Origin: Piper betle
Lineage: Eukaryota; Streptophyta; Magnoliopsida; Piperales; Piperaceae
Assembly: GCA_033002965.1 (NCBI GenBank)
Contig: JAURVB010012964.1
Span: 1-64,000, forward strand
Reading direction: 5' to 3'
DNA length: 64,000 nucleotides
The position numbers and the translations under genes are program-made. This document shows positions 1 to 10,915 of the stretch, one piece after another. The stretch's first letter is position 1. Every line of letters starts with the position of its first letter. The notes below the pieces were generated by a model that made no database searches, was not told the DNA's origin, and was given only the letters and a program-made list of their open reading frames with translations.

Positions 1-1050
1 CTAATGAGTAAGCTTAATCATTTACGTACAAGCATGATTAATTAATTTATTAACTGGTCGCAGAAATAAATTAAACTATACACTATATAAGTTATCCATC
101 ATATCAATCATTTTTTTTGCTCGAGCACAAGTAGTGGTTCAATCACGGATACACTTTCGAAAATAACCACAGTTCCGAAGGTTTAGAAGGTTAAAACTAA
201 GCCACACAAATATACAAATAAGTATCTACATAGAAAATTTTAACCAAACAATAAATATGAAGCATGAATTAATTACTGTCCACAAGAACCAGCCTAGTTA
301 ATTAATTACCAATTGCCCGAACCATGCATTACGTCATTGCAAAGAGAATATGATACAACCAAAACAGCAAACATATCATACTCCTGAAATTATTTAACTC
401 GAACCAAAGTTGTTTGATTACTAATCTGTCTAATACGTACCATTTTACTAGCATGCAGTTAAATCATCACAATATTAGCCCAAAAAAGTCACGCTACCAA
501 TATAAATCACAATTTTGTCATTATAATGAAGATTTCTTTTTTCGGTAATTAGCTTTGATTCTCTTACTATGCAGTAATATTAAAAATCAGGTACCTTTTT
601 TGGTAAAAACTCATGCAACACAATGAGTTTGAGGTGAGAATTAATAATAACACAAGAAAAACGAAATATATGATAAGAACAAAAAAATTTCCAATACTTT
701 AATATCCATATGAAGAGGTTTGATCAGAGCGATGTAATTAATTAACGACAAAAAAAATTTTACGTATATTTTTTATGAATCTTAAAAAACATAAGATAAT
801 TATTTTCACCGATAAATAAAAAGATTAATAAATTCAAATGTAACTTCTCCAACTCCTCTCTAAGGATCTAAGAAGTGTACAAAATTTTCCTAGAAGGTGA
901 TTATTTTTAATTAACCTTTCCTCGACTAGGTTGAAAGACAGGACCCAGTGAGTTCCCGGTGTCCGTGACCGAACCCTGATGACCAGGCGGGTAGACCCGC
1001 AAGAAGGGTAAGAATGTAAAAGGCGATCCAATAGGTCGATTCGCAGTTAG
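1..1050. other. AT-rich intergenic sequence upstream of the elongation factor gene
   Basis: No gene or recognisable element is seen. The DNA is AT-rich with scattered stops in all frames. The last 100-200 bases should include the promoter of the downstream elongation factor gene, since a C/T-rich leader starts at about 1070. No single TATA box could be assigned with confidence. Confidence 0.5.
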
Positions 1051-1059
1051 GGTTTTCTA

Positions 1060-2172
1060 TTTAATGCCTCCAAAGCCATCAACCCTTTCCCTCCTGCAAC
1101 TGCGTCGGTGCCGGTGCTCGGACTCCTTTCTCCCACCTCTTCCGATCGATCTCTACCCCCAGGTTCGAATTACGTTTCGATTTCTGAAAATTGTCATCTT
1201 CACCCTTTGATGGTTTGATTTGAGATTTTTTGGGCATTTTTTATGGATTATTTTGGTGTTCGGGACGTTTTACTTTGGACTGGCGAATCGAAATAGCGAA
1301 ATTCTTGGGTCATCTTAATTGGGTCAGAAACCACACGTTTCTCTGGATCATCATAGAGCTCTTTCCAATCTTTTCAATTTTGTTGATTGTGGATGAATTG
1401 TTGATTTGCCGCAGGAAAGGTTAGTTTTTTTGTGAGAGGTAGTGAGGTGTGACCGGAATTTTATATGAGGAATGAAATAACAATTAAATTTAAAGTAGAG
1501 CAATGCATGGCTATGTTGTTTTTTTATTCATAATTAAGTTAATTTAATACATCTTGATTTTGAACTTAACATTTAGTATGAATTGTACTTACAGTTACAT
1601 TTAGTGTATTGGTAAATGGTAAATACAATCAACCTAGCTCGAGCTCAACTAGAACTCGAATCAATTTGGAAATTTCGGTTGATCGTGACGATATGTTCCT
1701 ATTCGGTGGTGGCTTTATAGGGTAAGGAAAAAGAAATTGAATTTTCGCGTTTTTGCTTAATGCATGTGGTTAGAGAACTCTTTTTTACTCGGTTAGCAAT
1801 TTGCATGAGTGAATTCTGTTGTGTGTAATTGACCATACATTTTTTTGTCTCGTTATTATGATCTTGTATTAGGTCATGTAGCAATTTTTATGATTTTTTT
1901 TGTATGGTCTGGCAATTTGCATTAGTGAATTCTCCGATTATGGTGAATTCTGTTTTGTGGAATTATGGTTGATTTTGTAAATCTAATCCGGCATTTCTTT
2001 TTTCTCAGATACCCTTGATTTAATTGCATTCCAGTGTGATCTTTTTCTTCTTTTATACCTCTAGTTTCATATATGTTTATGATGTAGTCTTCATCTTCTT
2101 GCTCTCACAGTATTTGTTGGATCTTTTCTGATTGATGATTTCAGGAAGTAATCCAGCACCTTCGTCACCTTA
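1060..2172 (+). promoter_or_regulatory. 5' leader with a leader intron of the eEF1B gene
   Basis: A pyrimidine-rich leader at about 1070-1160 ends in CCCCCAG followed by a GT donor at 1163. A good acceptor (TGATTTCAG) ends at 2144, 28 bases before the start ATG at 2173. This predicts a 5' UTR intron of about 980 bases (1163-2144). Long first introns in leaders of highly expressed plant housekeeping genes often enhance expression, so a regulatory role is likely but inferred. The C/T-rich start resembles leaders of translation-machinery transcripts. The transcription start itself is not determined. Confidence 0.6.
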
Positions 2173-3917
2173 ATGGCAGTTACTTTTTCTAGCCCCAGCT
2201 CAGAGGCTGGCCTCAAAACACTTAATGACTACCTTCTTTCTCGTAGTTATATCACCGGGTTGGTAGCTGCTATAAGTTTACGTTCTTTCTTCTTGTGTAT
2301 TTTATGCATGGTGCCCATCCACATTTGTAAGATTGCTTTCATCCACCAAACTTGTGTAGGTATCAGGCTTCAATGGATGATGTCACCGTCTATGCGACGC
2401 TGTCAAAGCCTCCGTCCCCAGATTACATTAATGTTCTGCGTTGGTATAATCACATTGACGCTCTTCTCAAGATAAGGCAAGGCTCTATCCTTTCTTTTTG
2501 AGGTTGTCTTCCACGTGCTTCTTTCTCTTTATGAATTTGAAGTTAGTTATTGTTTTGTACAGTGGTGTGTCTGGAGAAGGAGAAGGTGTGAAGATTGATG
2601 GTTCTGCTCCTTGTGAGGAGGTTCCTTCAACCCCTTCAGTGACTGATGCAAAGGTATGTATTGTATTTCCCTTTGTTGAATGGATTCTAATTTTATAATT
2701 CGGCTTGAGGATGTATTTTACTTTTTTCTTCCGAAATTTATCTTGCACGTTATTGAGTATTATTGTTATATTGCTCCTTACAACAATGTTGACCTTTCTA
2801 TTGCATTTTGCTGTTATTTTTGTAGCCTCCATACTTGATAAGGATGAAAAAATAGAAAGGTTTCTCCTTTTTTTGTATATGATATTTTCCACTGGTCTTT
2901 GGTTCACTATATGATTGATTGTAAAATATATTGACGTAATAATTTTGGCTTGCATGTTGGATTTAGAAACTTTTATCAGTTGTAGCAGAAAGCTAATTCA
3001 TTTTGTGTTCTATATGGCACAATTTCCCTTTTACATTGTTTTGTAATTTAATGAATGGCCCGTCTTTAAAGTTAGATACTTGCAATAGCTTGTAAAATAT
3101 AGTTACATTATTATCAAATCTGGCTCCAGGCCCCTGCTGCTGAAGATGACGATGATGATGTGGACTTATTTGGTGAAGAGACAGAAGAAGAGAAGAAGGC
3201 AGCTGAAGAAAGAGCAGCTGCTGTGAAGGCATCTGCAAAGAAGAAAGAGTGTAAGATCATTAATTGGTATTATTTATGCTTCTGCAGCTTCTTTTAGTTG
3301 ATAAAGTGATATCTACAATTGTTTGGACTGGTTACTTTTGTTTTTCTAGTTGCCTGCATATACTAAGGTAGTTTCTTTGTTTTTGTAACTTTCCTCAGCT
3401 GGAAAGTCTTCTGTTCTGTTGGATGTGAAGCCATGGGACGATGAGACCGACATGAAAAAGCTCGAGGAAGCTGTTAGAAGTGTTCAAATGGAGGGCTTGA
3501 CCTGGGGAGCATGTGAGTCTGCTTTTTCAAATTTTCTTCCATGTTTAGATTTGCCTTAGTTTACAAACGGCAAAACCAACATTTTTATACCTTTGGTTTG
3601 TGTGAAAATATCTGCAGCTAAGCTTGCTCCAGTTGGTTATGGAATTAAGAAGTTGCAGATCATGTTGACCATTGTGGATGATTTGGTCTCCGTTGATAGT
3701 CTGATTGAAGATCATCTTTGCGAGGAGCCAGCAAATGAGTACATCCAAAGCTGCGATATTGTGGCTTTTAACAAAATTTGTAAGTGCCGGATCTTTGGTT
3801 TTCATGTTATTGGTTCATTGTTGTATTGTGTGCAAGCAGTTCTCTTTGGAAACTTACATTTTTTTGGTTCATTTTGATTTATTATTCTTGTTTCTTTTTT
3901 TTTTCTGTTGTGCAGAA
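2173..3917 (+). CDS. EF1B: Elongation factor 1-beta/delta, eEF1B guanine nucleotide exchange subunit
   Basis: This subunit reloads eEF1A with GTP during cytosolic translation elongation. Coding exons are 2173-2258, 2360-2476, 2563-2653, 3130-3250, 3399-3512, 3618-3779 and 3916-3917. All phases agree and give 230 residues, the usual length for the plant family. The N-terminal part (1-70) resembles the GST-C-like dimerisation module and contains [10 protein letters not shown]. An acidic linker ([12 protein letters not shown]) precedes the lysine-rich segment and the catalytic C-terminal domain, with [29 protein letters not shown] and the ending [10 protein letters not shown]. Intron 2 (2477-2562) has a GC donor (AAG|GCAAGG); using a later GT would read into a stop. 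The stop codon TAA is split: T at 3779 and AA at 3916-3917. The gene looks intact and functional. Plant naming of beta versus delta forms is inconsistent, so the exact paralog is left open. Confidence 0.95.
2477..2562 (+). other. GC-AG intron in the eEF1B gene
   Basis: The exon 2/exon 3 junction rebuilds the family sequence LLKISGVSGEG only if the donor is GC (AAG|GCAAGG) and the acceptor TGTACAG. Reading through meets an in-frame TGA before any usable GT. Confidence 0.85.
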
Positions 3918-4130
3918 GAGAATTGCTCGCAAATGCAAGAGTCGTTTTGCGGTGTTGGGGAATAACAAGTCTTGTGTTAGTATCAAATTTTGTTTTCGCC
4001 GGTGTGTTTTATTCAGTCTTCCATTATTATTCAATACTTCGCCTAATTTATGGCCTTTATGAAAGCGCATCTCAAATATACAATTTTCTTTGCATTTGTG
4101 GATGTTCTAACTTGAATGTTTGTTAGGAGC

Positions 4131-4812
4131 AAAATTTTAATTACCGTTATGCAGGATTTATGTTCTGGTCGTATATATTATGCTTGGTTGGTTCGGGCTT
4201 ACTATATCAGAGTAAGATAGCAAGTCTGTTCTAATTTTATGATACCAAGAAAATATATTGCTCTATAGATTGAAAAATAATTATCAATCAAAATTCTGTC
4301 TGCACTTTTAACACTCTTGGGACCGTAACTACTCTGGGAGAAGACCAACAAAAATATGTTACTCTGGGACGAAAAACTATTTCCATGTTTGATTTGGCTT
4401 ACCGCACACATATATTAGTACTAGAGAAAAGGAAATGCAGGCTTGTAGACGAGAAATAAAATTAGCATTAGAGAACCACTGTATGGTATTTAACTTTTGT
4501 CTTTAATGTTATCAAGGTCTAGATTTTTCTTTCATTTTTTTAAAGATAAGCCCGAGAAATTGAATTGTAATGCTATCAATTTTCTCTTCATGTATCATTT
4601 TAAGGCTGAGGGAGAAAAATAAGATACTATATATATGGGGCCATCTAATTAATGCCATGGTCAAGTACCTCTTTCTCATTCCTTGGCATATCCTCTTAAT
4701 TCTCTCTTTTTCACTTGTTGGCACGTCTGTTCGGGATCTATCATTTACTATTTCTTATAAAAAACTCCTAGTTTTTACTTCTTATTTAAAAGCCTATAAG
4801 AGAAAAGGGAGG
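4131..4812. other. Downstream sequence of eEF1B, no gene seen
   Basis: This is the AT-rich 3' flank of the elongation factor gene. The spliced 3' UTR exon begins at 3916 and its end is not defined. Short open frames here are unsupported. Confidence 0.5.
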
Positions 4813-7415
4813 AGCACAGACTCCCTACCTGTGCTTAAATTTGTTTCCAGCCGTTGGATCGCGATCCAACGGCTGGAAATCATTCCCCTCTCCTTTCCCC
4901 CTCCTCTCCTCTCCCAAAGTCCCTTCCCGGCGGCCCTTGCAACGCCCCCCTCGGCCCTGCCGTGCTCCCCCGCGCATTCCCGCGCCGCTGCCCCGCTCGT
5001 CCGCCACCCACCCGCCCGGCCGCGCCCCCGGCCGCAGCTGCCGGAAATCATTCCCCCTCCCTTCCCCCTCCTCTCCTCTCCCCGAGTTCCTTCCCGGCGC
5101 CCCTTGCAACGCCCCCCCGCTCGCGCTCCCGCCGCGCTCCCCCGCGCCGCTGCTCCCCCGCCCAGCCGCGCCGCTGCCCCGCGCGTCCGCCACCCCCCGC
5201 CCAGCCGCGCCCCCGGCCGCAGCTGCAGCCGCGCACCCGCCAGCCGCTGCCCCCACCCCTGGCCGCGCCGCGGCGCCTCCCTGCCCTCTCCCAAAGCTGC
5301 AGCTCCCCCTCCCCCTCCCGGCCGCCGTCGGGCGTCTACCCTCCGGCCCACTCCCCCCTCCCCGGCCCCCGGCGGCAGACGCAGGCCCCCTGCGTCTACC
5401 CCCGGGCACCCCCTGCATCCCCCGGTAGCGCCAGGCCCCGCCCACCCCCCCCCGGCCGCAGATGCGGCCCCCACCCCCTGTGGACGGCGGCGAGGTCGCC
5501 GGCGGTGGGTCGCGTGGCAAAACAGAGGGGGCACGGCGGAAGAAACAGAGGAGTAGTCAATGGCAATTTCGTAATAAAAACTTGACTCGTTCCCGACTCG
5601 AGTCAATATTACGAAATTAATTTTAAAAATAAAGTAATTTCGTAATAAAAATTTGACTCGCTCTAAACTTAAATCAATTTTATGAAATAACTTATTTTTT
5701 AAAAAATAATTTCATAAAATTGACTCGAGTGAGGATCGAGTCAAGTTTTTATTATGAAATTATTTTATTTTTTAAATTTTATTTCATAAAATTGACTCGA
5801 GTCAGGATCGACTCAAGGTTTTATTACAAAATTATCTAATCTTTTTAAAATTCATTACGTAATATTGACTCGAGTCGGGATCGAGTCAAGTTTTTATTAC
5901 AAAATCTTTCGTAATAAAAACTTGACTCGGTCCCGACTCGAATCAATATTACGAAATGAATTTTAAAAAGATAAAATAATTTTATAATAAAAACTTGAGT
6001 CGATCCTGACTCGAGTCAATTTTATGAAATAAAATTTAAAAAATAAAGTAATTTCATAATAAAAATTTGACTCACTCTAAACTTAAATCAATTTTATGAA
6101 ATAAATTATTTTTAAAAAAATAATTTCATAAAATTGACTCGAGTGAGGATCGAGTCAAGTTTTTATAATGAAATTATTTTATTTTTTAAATTTTATTTCA
6201 TAAAATTGACTCGAGTCAGGATCGACTCAAGTTTTTATTATAAAATTATTTTATCTTTTTAAAATTCATTTCGTAATATTGATTCGAGTCGGGACCGAGT
6301 CAAGTTTTTATTACGAAAGATTTTGTAATAAAAACTTGACTCGATCCCGACTCGAGTCAATATTACGTAATGAATTTTAAAAAGATTAGATAATTTTGTA
6401 ATAAAACCTTGAGTCGATCCTGACTCGAGTCAATTTTATGAAATAAAATTTAAAAAATAAAATAATTTCATAATAAAAACTTGACTCGATCCTCACTCGA
6501 GTCAATTTTATGAAATTATTTTTTAAAAAAATAAGTTATTTCATAAAATTGATTTAAGTTTAGAGCGAGTCAAATTTTTATTACGAAATTACTTTATTTT
6601 TAAAATTCATTTCGTAATATTGACTCGAGTCGGGAACGAGTCAAGTTTTTATTACGAAATTGCCATTGACTACTCCTCTGTTTTCTCCCTGTTTCTTCCC
6701 CGTGCCCCCTCTGTTTTGCCACGCGACCCACCGCCGGCGACCTCGCCGCCGTCCACAGGGGGTGGGGGCCGCATCTGCGGCCGTGGGGGGGGTGGGCGGG
6801 GCCTTGGCGCCGCCGGGGGATGCAAGGGGGCGCCCGGGGGGGGGTAGACGCGGGGGGCCTGCGTCTGCCGCCGGGGGCCGGGGAGGGGGGAGTGGGCCGG
6901 AGGGTAGACGCCCGGCGGCGGCCGGGAGGGGGAGGGGGAGCTGCAGCTTTGGGAGAGGGCAGGGAGGCGCGCGCGGCGCGGCCAGGGGTGGGGGCAGCGG
7001 CTGGCGGGTGCGCGGTTGCAGCTGCGGCCGGGGGCGCGGCTGGGCGGGGGGTGGCGGACGCGGGGGCAGCGGCGCGCTGGGCGGCGGCGCAGCGGCGCGG
7101 GGGAGCGCGGCGGGGGCGAGGGGGGCGTTGCAAGGGGCGCCGGGAAGGAACTCGGGGAGAGGAGAGGAGGGGGAAGGGAGGGGGAATGATTTCCAGCAGC
7201 TGCGGCGGCGGGCGGGCGGGTGGGTGGCGGACGAGCGGGGCAGCGGCGCGGGAATGCGCGGGGAGCACGGCGGGGCCGAGGGGGGCGTTGCAAGGGCCGC
7301 CGGGAAGGGACTCCGGGAGAGGAGAGGAGGGGGAAAGGAGGGGAATGATTTCCAGCCGTTGGATCGCGATCCAACGGCGGGAAATAAATTTAAGCACAAG
7401 TAGGGAGTATGTGCT
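4813..7415. mobile_element. Giant foldback (inverted-repeat) element, about 2.6 kb
   Basis: The whole block is one long palindrome centred near 6115. Outer arms (about 4846-5560 and 6670-7386) are extremely GC-rich and reverse-complementary; inner arms (about 5570-6110 and 6120-6665) are AT-rich repeats built of TTGACTCGAGTC-type units and TTTCGTAATAAAAA spacers. Each arm contains smaller nested palindromes centred near 5908 and 6322. A perfect 30-bp palindrome with core GGATCGCGATCC sits at 4846-4880, with a near-perfect copy at 7349-7386. Terminal repeats continue outward to AGCACA(G/T)ACTCCCTAC at 4813 and 7415. The flanking nine bases (AAAGGGAGG and TAAGGGTGA) agree at six positions, a weak hint of a Mutator-type target duplication. 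The long ORFs in the GC arms mirror each other and are not taken as genes. The element family is unrecognised. Confidence 0.8.
4876..5120 (+). repeat. Direct duplication inside the GC-rich foldback arm
   Basis: The run starting GGAAATCATTCCCC at about 4875 recurs at 5043 (period about 168), including the CTCCTCTCCTCTCCC tract and CCCTTGCAACGCCCCC. The mirrored pair is present in the right arm near 7125-7345, so the duplication predates formation of the large palindrome. Confidence 0.7.
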
Positions 7416-7429
7416 TAAGGGTGAATAAG

Positions 7430-9640
7430 ATAAAAAGATACTAGAGAATTACCCGTATATTCAACACATCTAGTAAAGATGTAATGATATTAAAGATAAA
7501 AGCTTTATTATTGAATGCAGGTGGATAGCTATTGTCCTCTAATAGCGATGGAGTTTTTTTTTTTCCCAAATGAAAGATTGGGAAGAGGAAATGTGAGACT
7601 ACAACAAACATATAACGCGCTATGAGATGTCAGACGTCTGCAATTGCCCCGTGGTACTTTCCTACAAACGATTTAATACACTACGGAATGTCATCCGCTG
7701 CAATTGCCCCATAGTACCTACCTACTGCGCTCCTCTCAAATGTCAGTTAACCTCCTAATTTTCTGTGCGGGTGAATTTTGAAATTGGACAGGTGTAACTT
7801 TCTAAACGCCTGCATAATGCCAACTGTAGGACGGCGTGTAAAAGTCCACTTTTGATTTAGGATTTTACCCCCAGCAATTTCATGGCCCAGCCTTGAGTTG
7901 ATTTAATTAGTTGAATTGTAGTTTGAATTAGTCCATCTTTTAGATGAGCATGGAGCTTAGTTGGTTGTACTTTGATTATCCTCCAATATACATATGATAG
8001 TATCATTTTGCTACATTAATAAAAATAAGTTATCATAGTAAACGTGAGTTATATGAATTTTTTATAGATTAGTAAGGGGTTTTTCATGTTTTAGGGCAAG
8101 ACTTTTGGGCATTGATGTGTTTAGTATTTGCTTTAGGCTTTTTAAGGTACTTTTTTCCAGACATCATAGGGTACTAGATATTAGATTGCGTGAGTCAATT
8201 TTTACTTAGACCTATGTTTCAAATTTTTACTCGTCTGAAATTAAGCTTTTGGGGCCAACTCAGCTTGCTTGTCTTTATTTTCGTTTGCGGAGGCTGAGAT
8301 TAAGGTTTTGGGGGCCGATTTAGTTTCCTTGCCTTGATTTTCGAGTGTGGAGTATTTATTTAGCTTCACGTCAGTTTTGACTTTTAATGATGCTAATAAA
8401 AGTTTTCAATTTATAAATATTTATTGTATATACTCTAAGTAGACCCACTTGACCCACGGGCCAGCGGACGATGGGGAGATCTGACCTGTCTACATCAAAC
8501 CCTTTGCGATCTCTTCTTTCCCATTATTTTGGAGCCCTAGCCACCGCTTTGCTTTGTTGTCGACAAGCCTCCTGCCACCATTTGACCACTAGACCATTGC
8601 CATCGTGACTACCATGTCACCAGCTGACCCCACCAAAGCTCCGATGCCCTCTTTGTTGTATTTCCTGGTGGCAGCAACATTTCAATCGCCGGATTTCCAT
8701 CGCCTCCGTCTCTTCAATGTCATTTTTCATTAAATATTCACAAATATTATTTTTATAATATTTTTCATTTAAAATTTTAAATTTACCATTAAAATGTCAA
8801 AATTGTTGTATTTATTATGGTACCCTCAATGCTATAACATGAAATATTATGATTCTGGAAATTAGTGTACTTACACCCACAATTTTATAATGTGGACAAA
8901 CATGTTATTTTGACCACATTTTTTAATTTGTATAGTTTGAACAGTTAAGACTTTGATGCATGAGAACCCTATGATGTTATAATATGGACAGAGATATGTT
9001 ATAATGTAGAGAGAGAAATTGTTTTTTTCTTTTTGAAATATTAATGTGGAATTTTGTGGACTCCACCCACATTAAGATCTTTATCTACATTTTTAGCCTT
9101 TTTGTCCACACTTTTTATCTTGCTATTCCTAAAATAAAATTTTTTGTAGTACACATAATTTTCATGTTCTCAATATCATGAAAATGTTTACCATGCATTA
9201 GACTCGCTGTATGTTACCTACAAATTATGTTTTTGGGGGTTGTATTTAATCCACTATAAAATAGAGCTTTAATACCAAAATAAATGACTAGTCTTGCCCC
9301 ATATATATCACTATGATTATTAAATACTATTTAAAAATTTGTTTAGTAGGTGATTACACTCCATAATGGAACTAAACATCAAACCAAGTTTTAATTATTG
9401 TATAGAACACCAAATCAATTTATATTTCGTATAAGATATAATTCGATTAATTGGGTCAAACCAAGTTATATCATATTTTCAAATTAGAAATAAAATATTC
9501 TATTAGATATTAGAAATATTTTTTGTGATCATTATTTATAGAAATACCTGTAAAAAATATCGTAATTTTTAATAAAATTACTAGAATTTGGGAAAAATAT
9601 CTGATAAAAAAACAAAAATAGTGTATAATTTTAAAAGGTT
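7430..9640. other. Intergenic sequence, no gene seen
   Basis: Mostly AT-rich DNA. A repeated phrase around CTGCAATTGCCCC occurs near 7640 and 7700. At 8460-8720 there is a less AT-rich stretch without an open frame worth calling. Nothing else was recognised apart from the 59-bp tandem duplication listed separately. Confidence 0.5.
8237..8352 (+). repeat. Degenerate 59-bp tandem duplication
   Basis: The unit beginning GAAATTAAGCTTTTGGGGCC at 8237 is followed by a diverged copy beginning GAGATTAAGGTTTTGGGGG at 8296. Both continue with CTTGCTT/CCTTGCC and TTGATTTTCG-type sequence. Function is unknown. Confidence 0.6.
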
Positions 9641-10915
9641 CAAAGATCTGAACGTTGCCCATTGCGTTGCCATTCAGAAGTATGCGTCAAACCGGACGGT
9701 TCAAAAAGCTGCAAAATCAGACCGAATCGAGTCGTATCCAGACCGGACCGGTCTCTTCAACCCCCAAATCGTACCAGCAAGCTCTGGGGAATCTTGTTTC
9801 CGTTCGCACCGCCGCCGAGATTGCCGCCGGTGCAGCTTTCCCGGCGGATACACCGGCGAATTGGATTGTAAAGGGCATTGGAGGGCCATATGCTGGTATA
9901 ATTGAGGTGAATCCTACGTAAAAATGTCATCTTCTTACGTTTTTCGAGTTGTGCTATTGCACTGTTTGTAAGCGAGGCTTTCGTTATTCAATTTCCAGCC
10001 TTTTAATGTTATATTTGTTATTTATGGTAATTACTGTGAGGAAACAGAAATGATTTGTGGTAGTTGATTGTAGGGAAAAGGCAGGTTTGGCATGGGTGAG
10101 GAGGCTAGTGCTAGTAATTGTACTAGATGAGCTTCTGTTGCATGCTTGGTCTTTTCATAGATTGTTGTTTGTTTGAATGAAATTTTATCTGGGATAAATG
10201 GTGAGCAATGCTTTTGGAATGAAGGTACATGATTGGGTGGTTGAAGGGGATGGCCATGATAATTTTTGGGCGGAATAGATGCAAGTAATTGGGCAGGAAT
10301 TTAAAGGATTAAAAGCATAAACATGTATATGTAAATTAACACAGAATTTTTTTCTTTCATGTTTTTCTTTTGTCGATTAGTGAATACTTGATGTTGTGGT
10401 GTTTTACTAAACAAACATATTGTATAAGTACTCTTGAGAGACTCTCAATTTTCTCTCGTGGTGTCATTCACCAAGATTCCGCACTAAGCAGTGTTTGATC
10501 ACAAGGCTGATATATCTTAGGTTTAGCAGGAACTATTGTGAATTGATTTCTCTCCATGAAATTAGGTGTAATGTGTGTTTTTGGGAGGGCTTCAAAATAG
10601 GGTAGCTATGAAGAATCTTTCTTGGTTTGATGCCTTTAAATGTTTGCAGTGTTATGTCAATATAGCATAAGAAGGTGCAACAGCTTAACTGTTCTTTTAG
10701 CCATTGACTGTTGTTTTGTAGCTGCGATGGCTGTTTTGTTTCTAACAAATGGACCATTTGGTCATCCTTTTTTATCCTTTTTCATATGTTATCCTATTTC
10801 TTCACTTGTATGTCTATTATGATGAACTCAAACTCTGCTATCTATGTTTACCCAGATATGGAAGTGAACTGGCTCTTGTTTTATTAGGTGACTGTATGAA
10901 TAAACCTGGTCCTGG
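9640..10915 (+). promoter_or_regulatory. Probable 5' leader exon and leader intron
   Basis: A less AT-rich block at about 9650-9906 ends at ATTGAG|GTGAAT, a good donor. An acceptor (TTTTATTAG) lies at about 10886, shortly before the start codon at 10916. Joining the two puts stops in the frame leading into the ATG, so the 9650-9906 block is best read as non-coding leader. An upstream open frame of 88 codons (9655-9921) lies in it and could be a uORF. Alternatively it is an unrelated short gene; I could not recognise its product. Confidence 0.45.

Noticed and set aside
4570..5606. Long open frames (up to 328 codons) in the left GC-rich arm of the foldback
   Set aside because: Several overlapping frames are open on both strands at once and the same set is mirrored in the right arm. 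The translations are Pro/Arg/Ala or Gly/Arg/Ala low complexity. This is a composition effect.
6600..7428. Long open frames in the right GC-rich arm
   Set aside because: Reverse-complement images of those in the left arm, with no domain or conserved start.
9588..9921. Protein-coding first exon for the unknown conserved gene
   Set aside because: No splice joining brings these frames into the 10916 frame without a stop. Treated as leader, possibly with a uORF.
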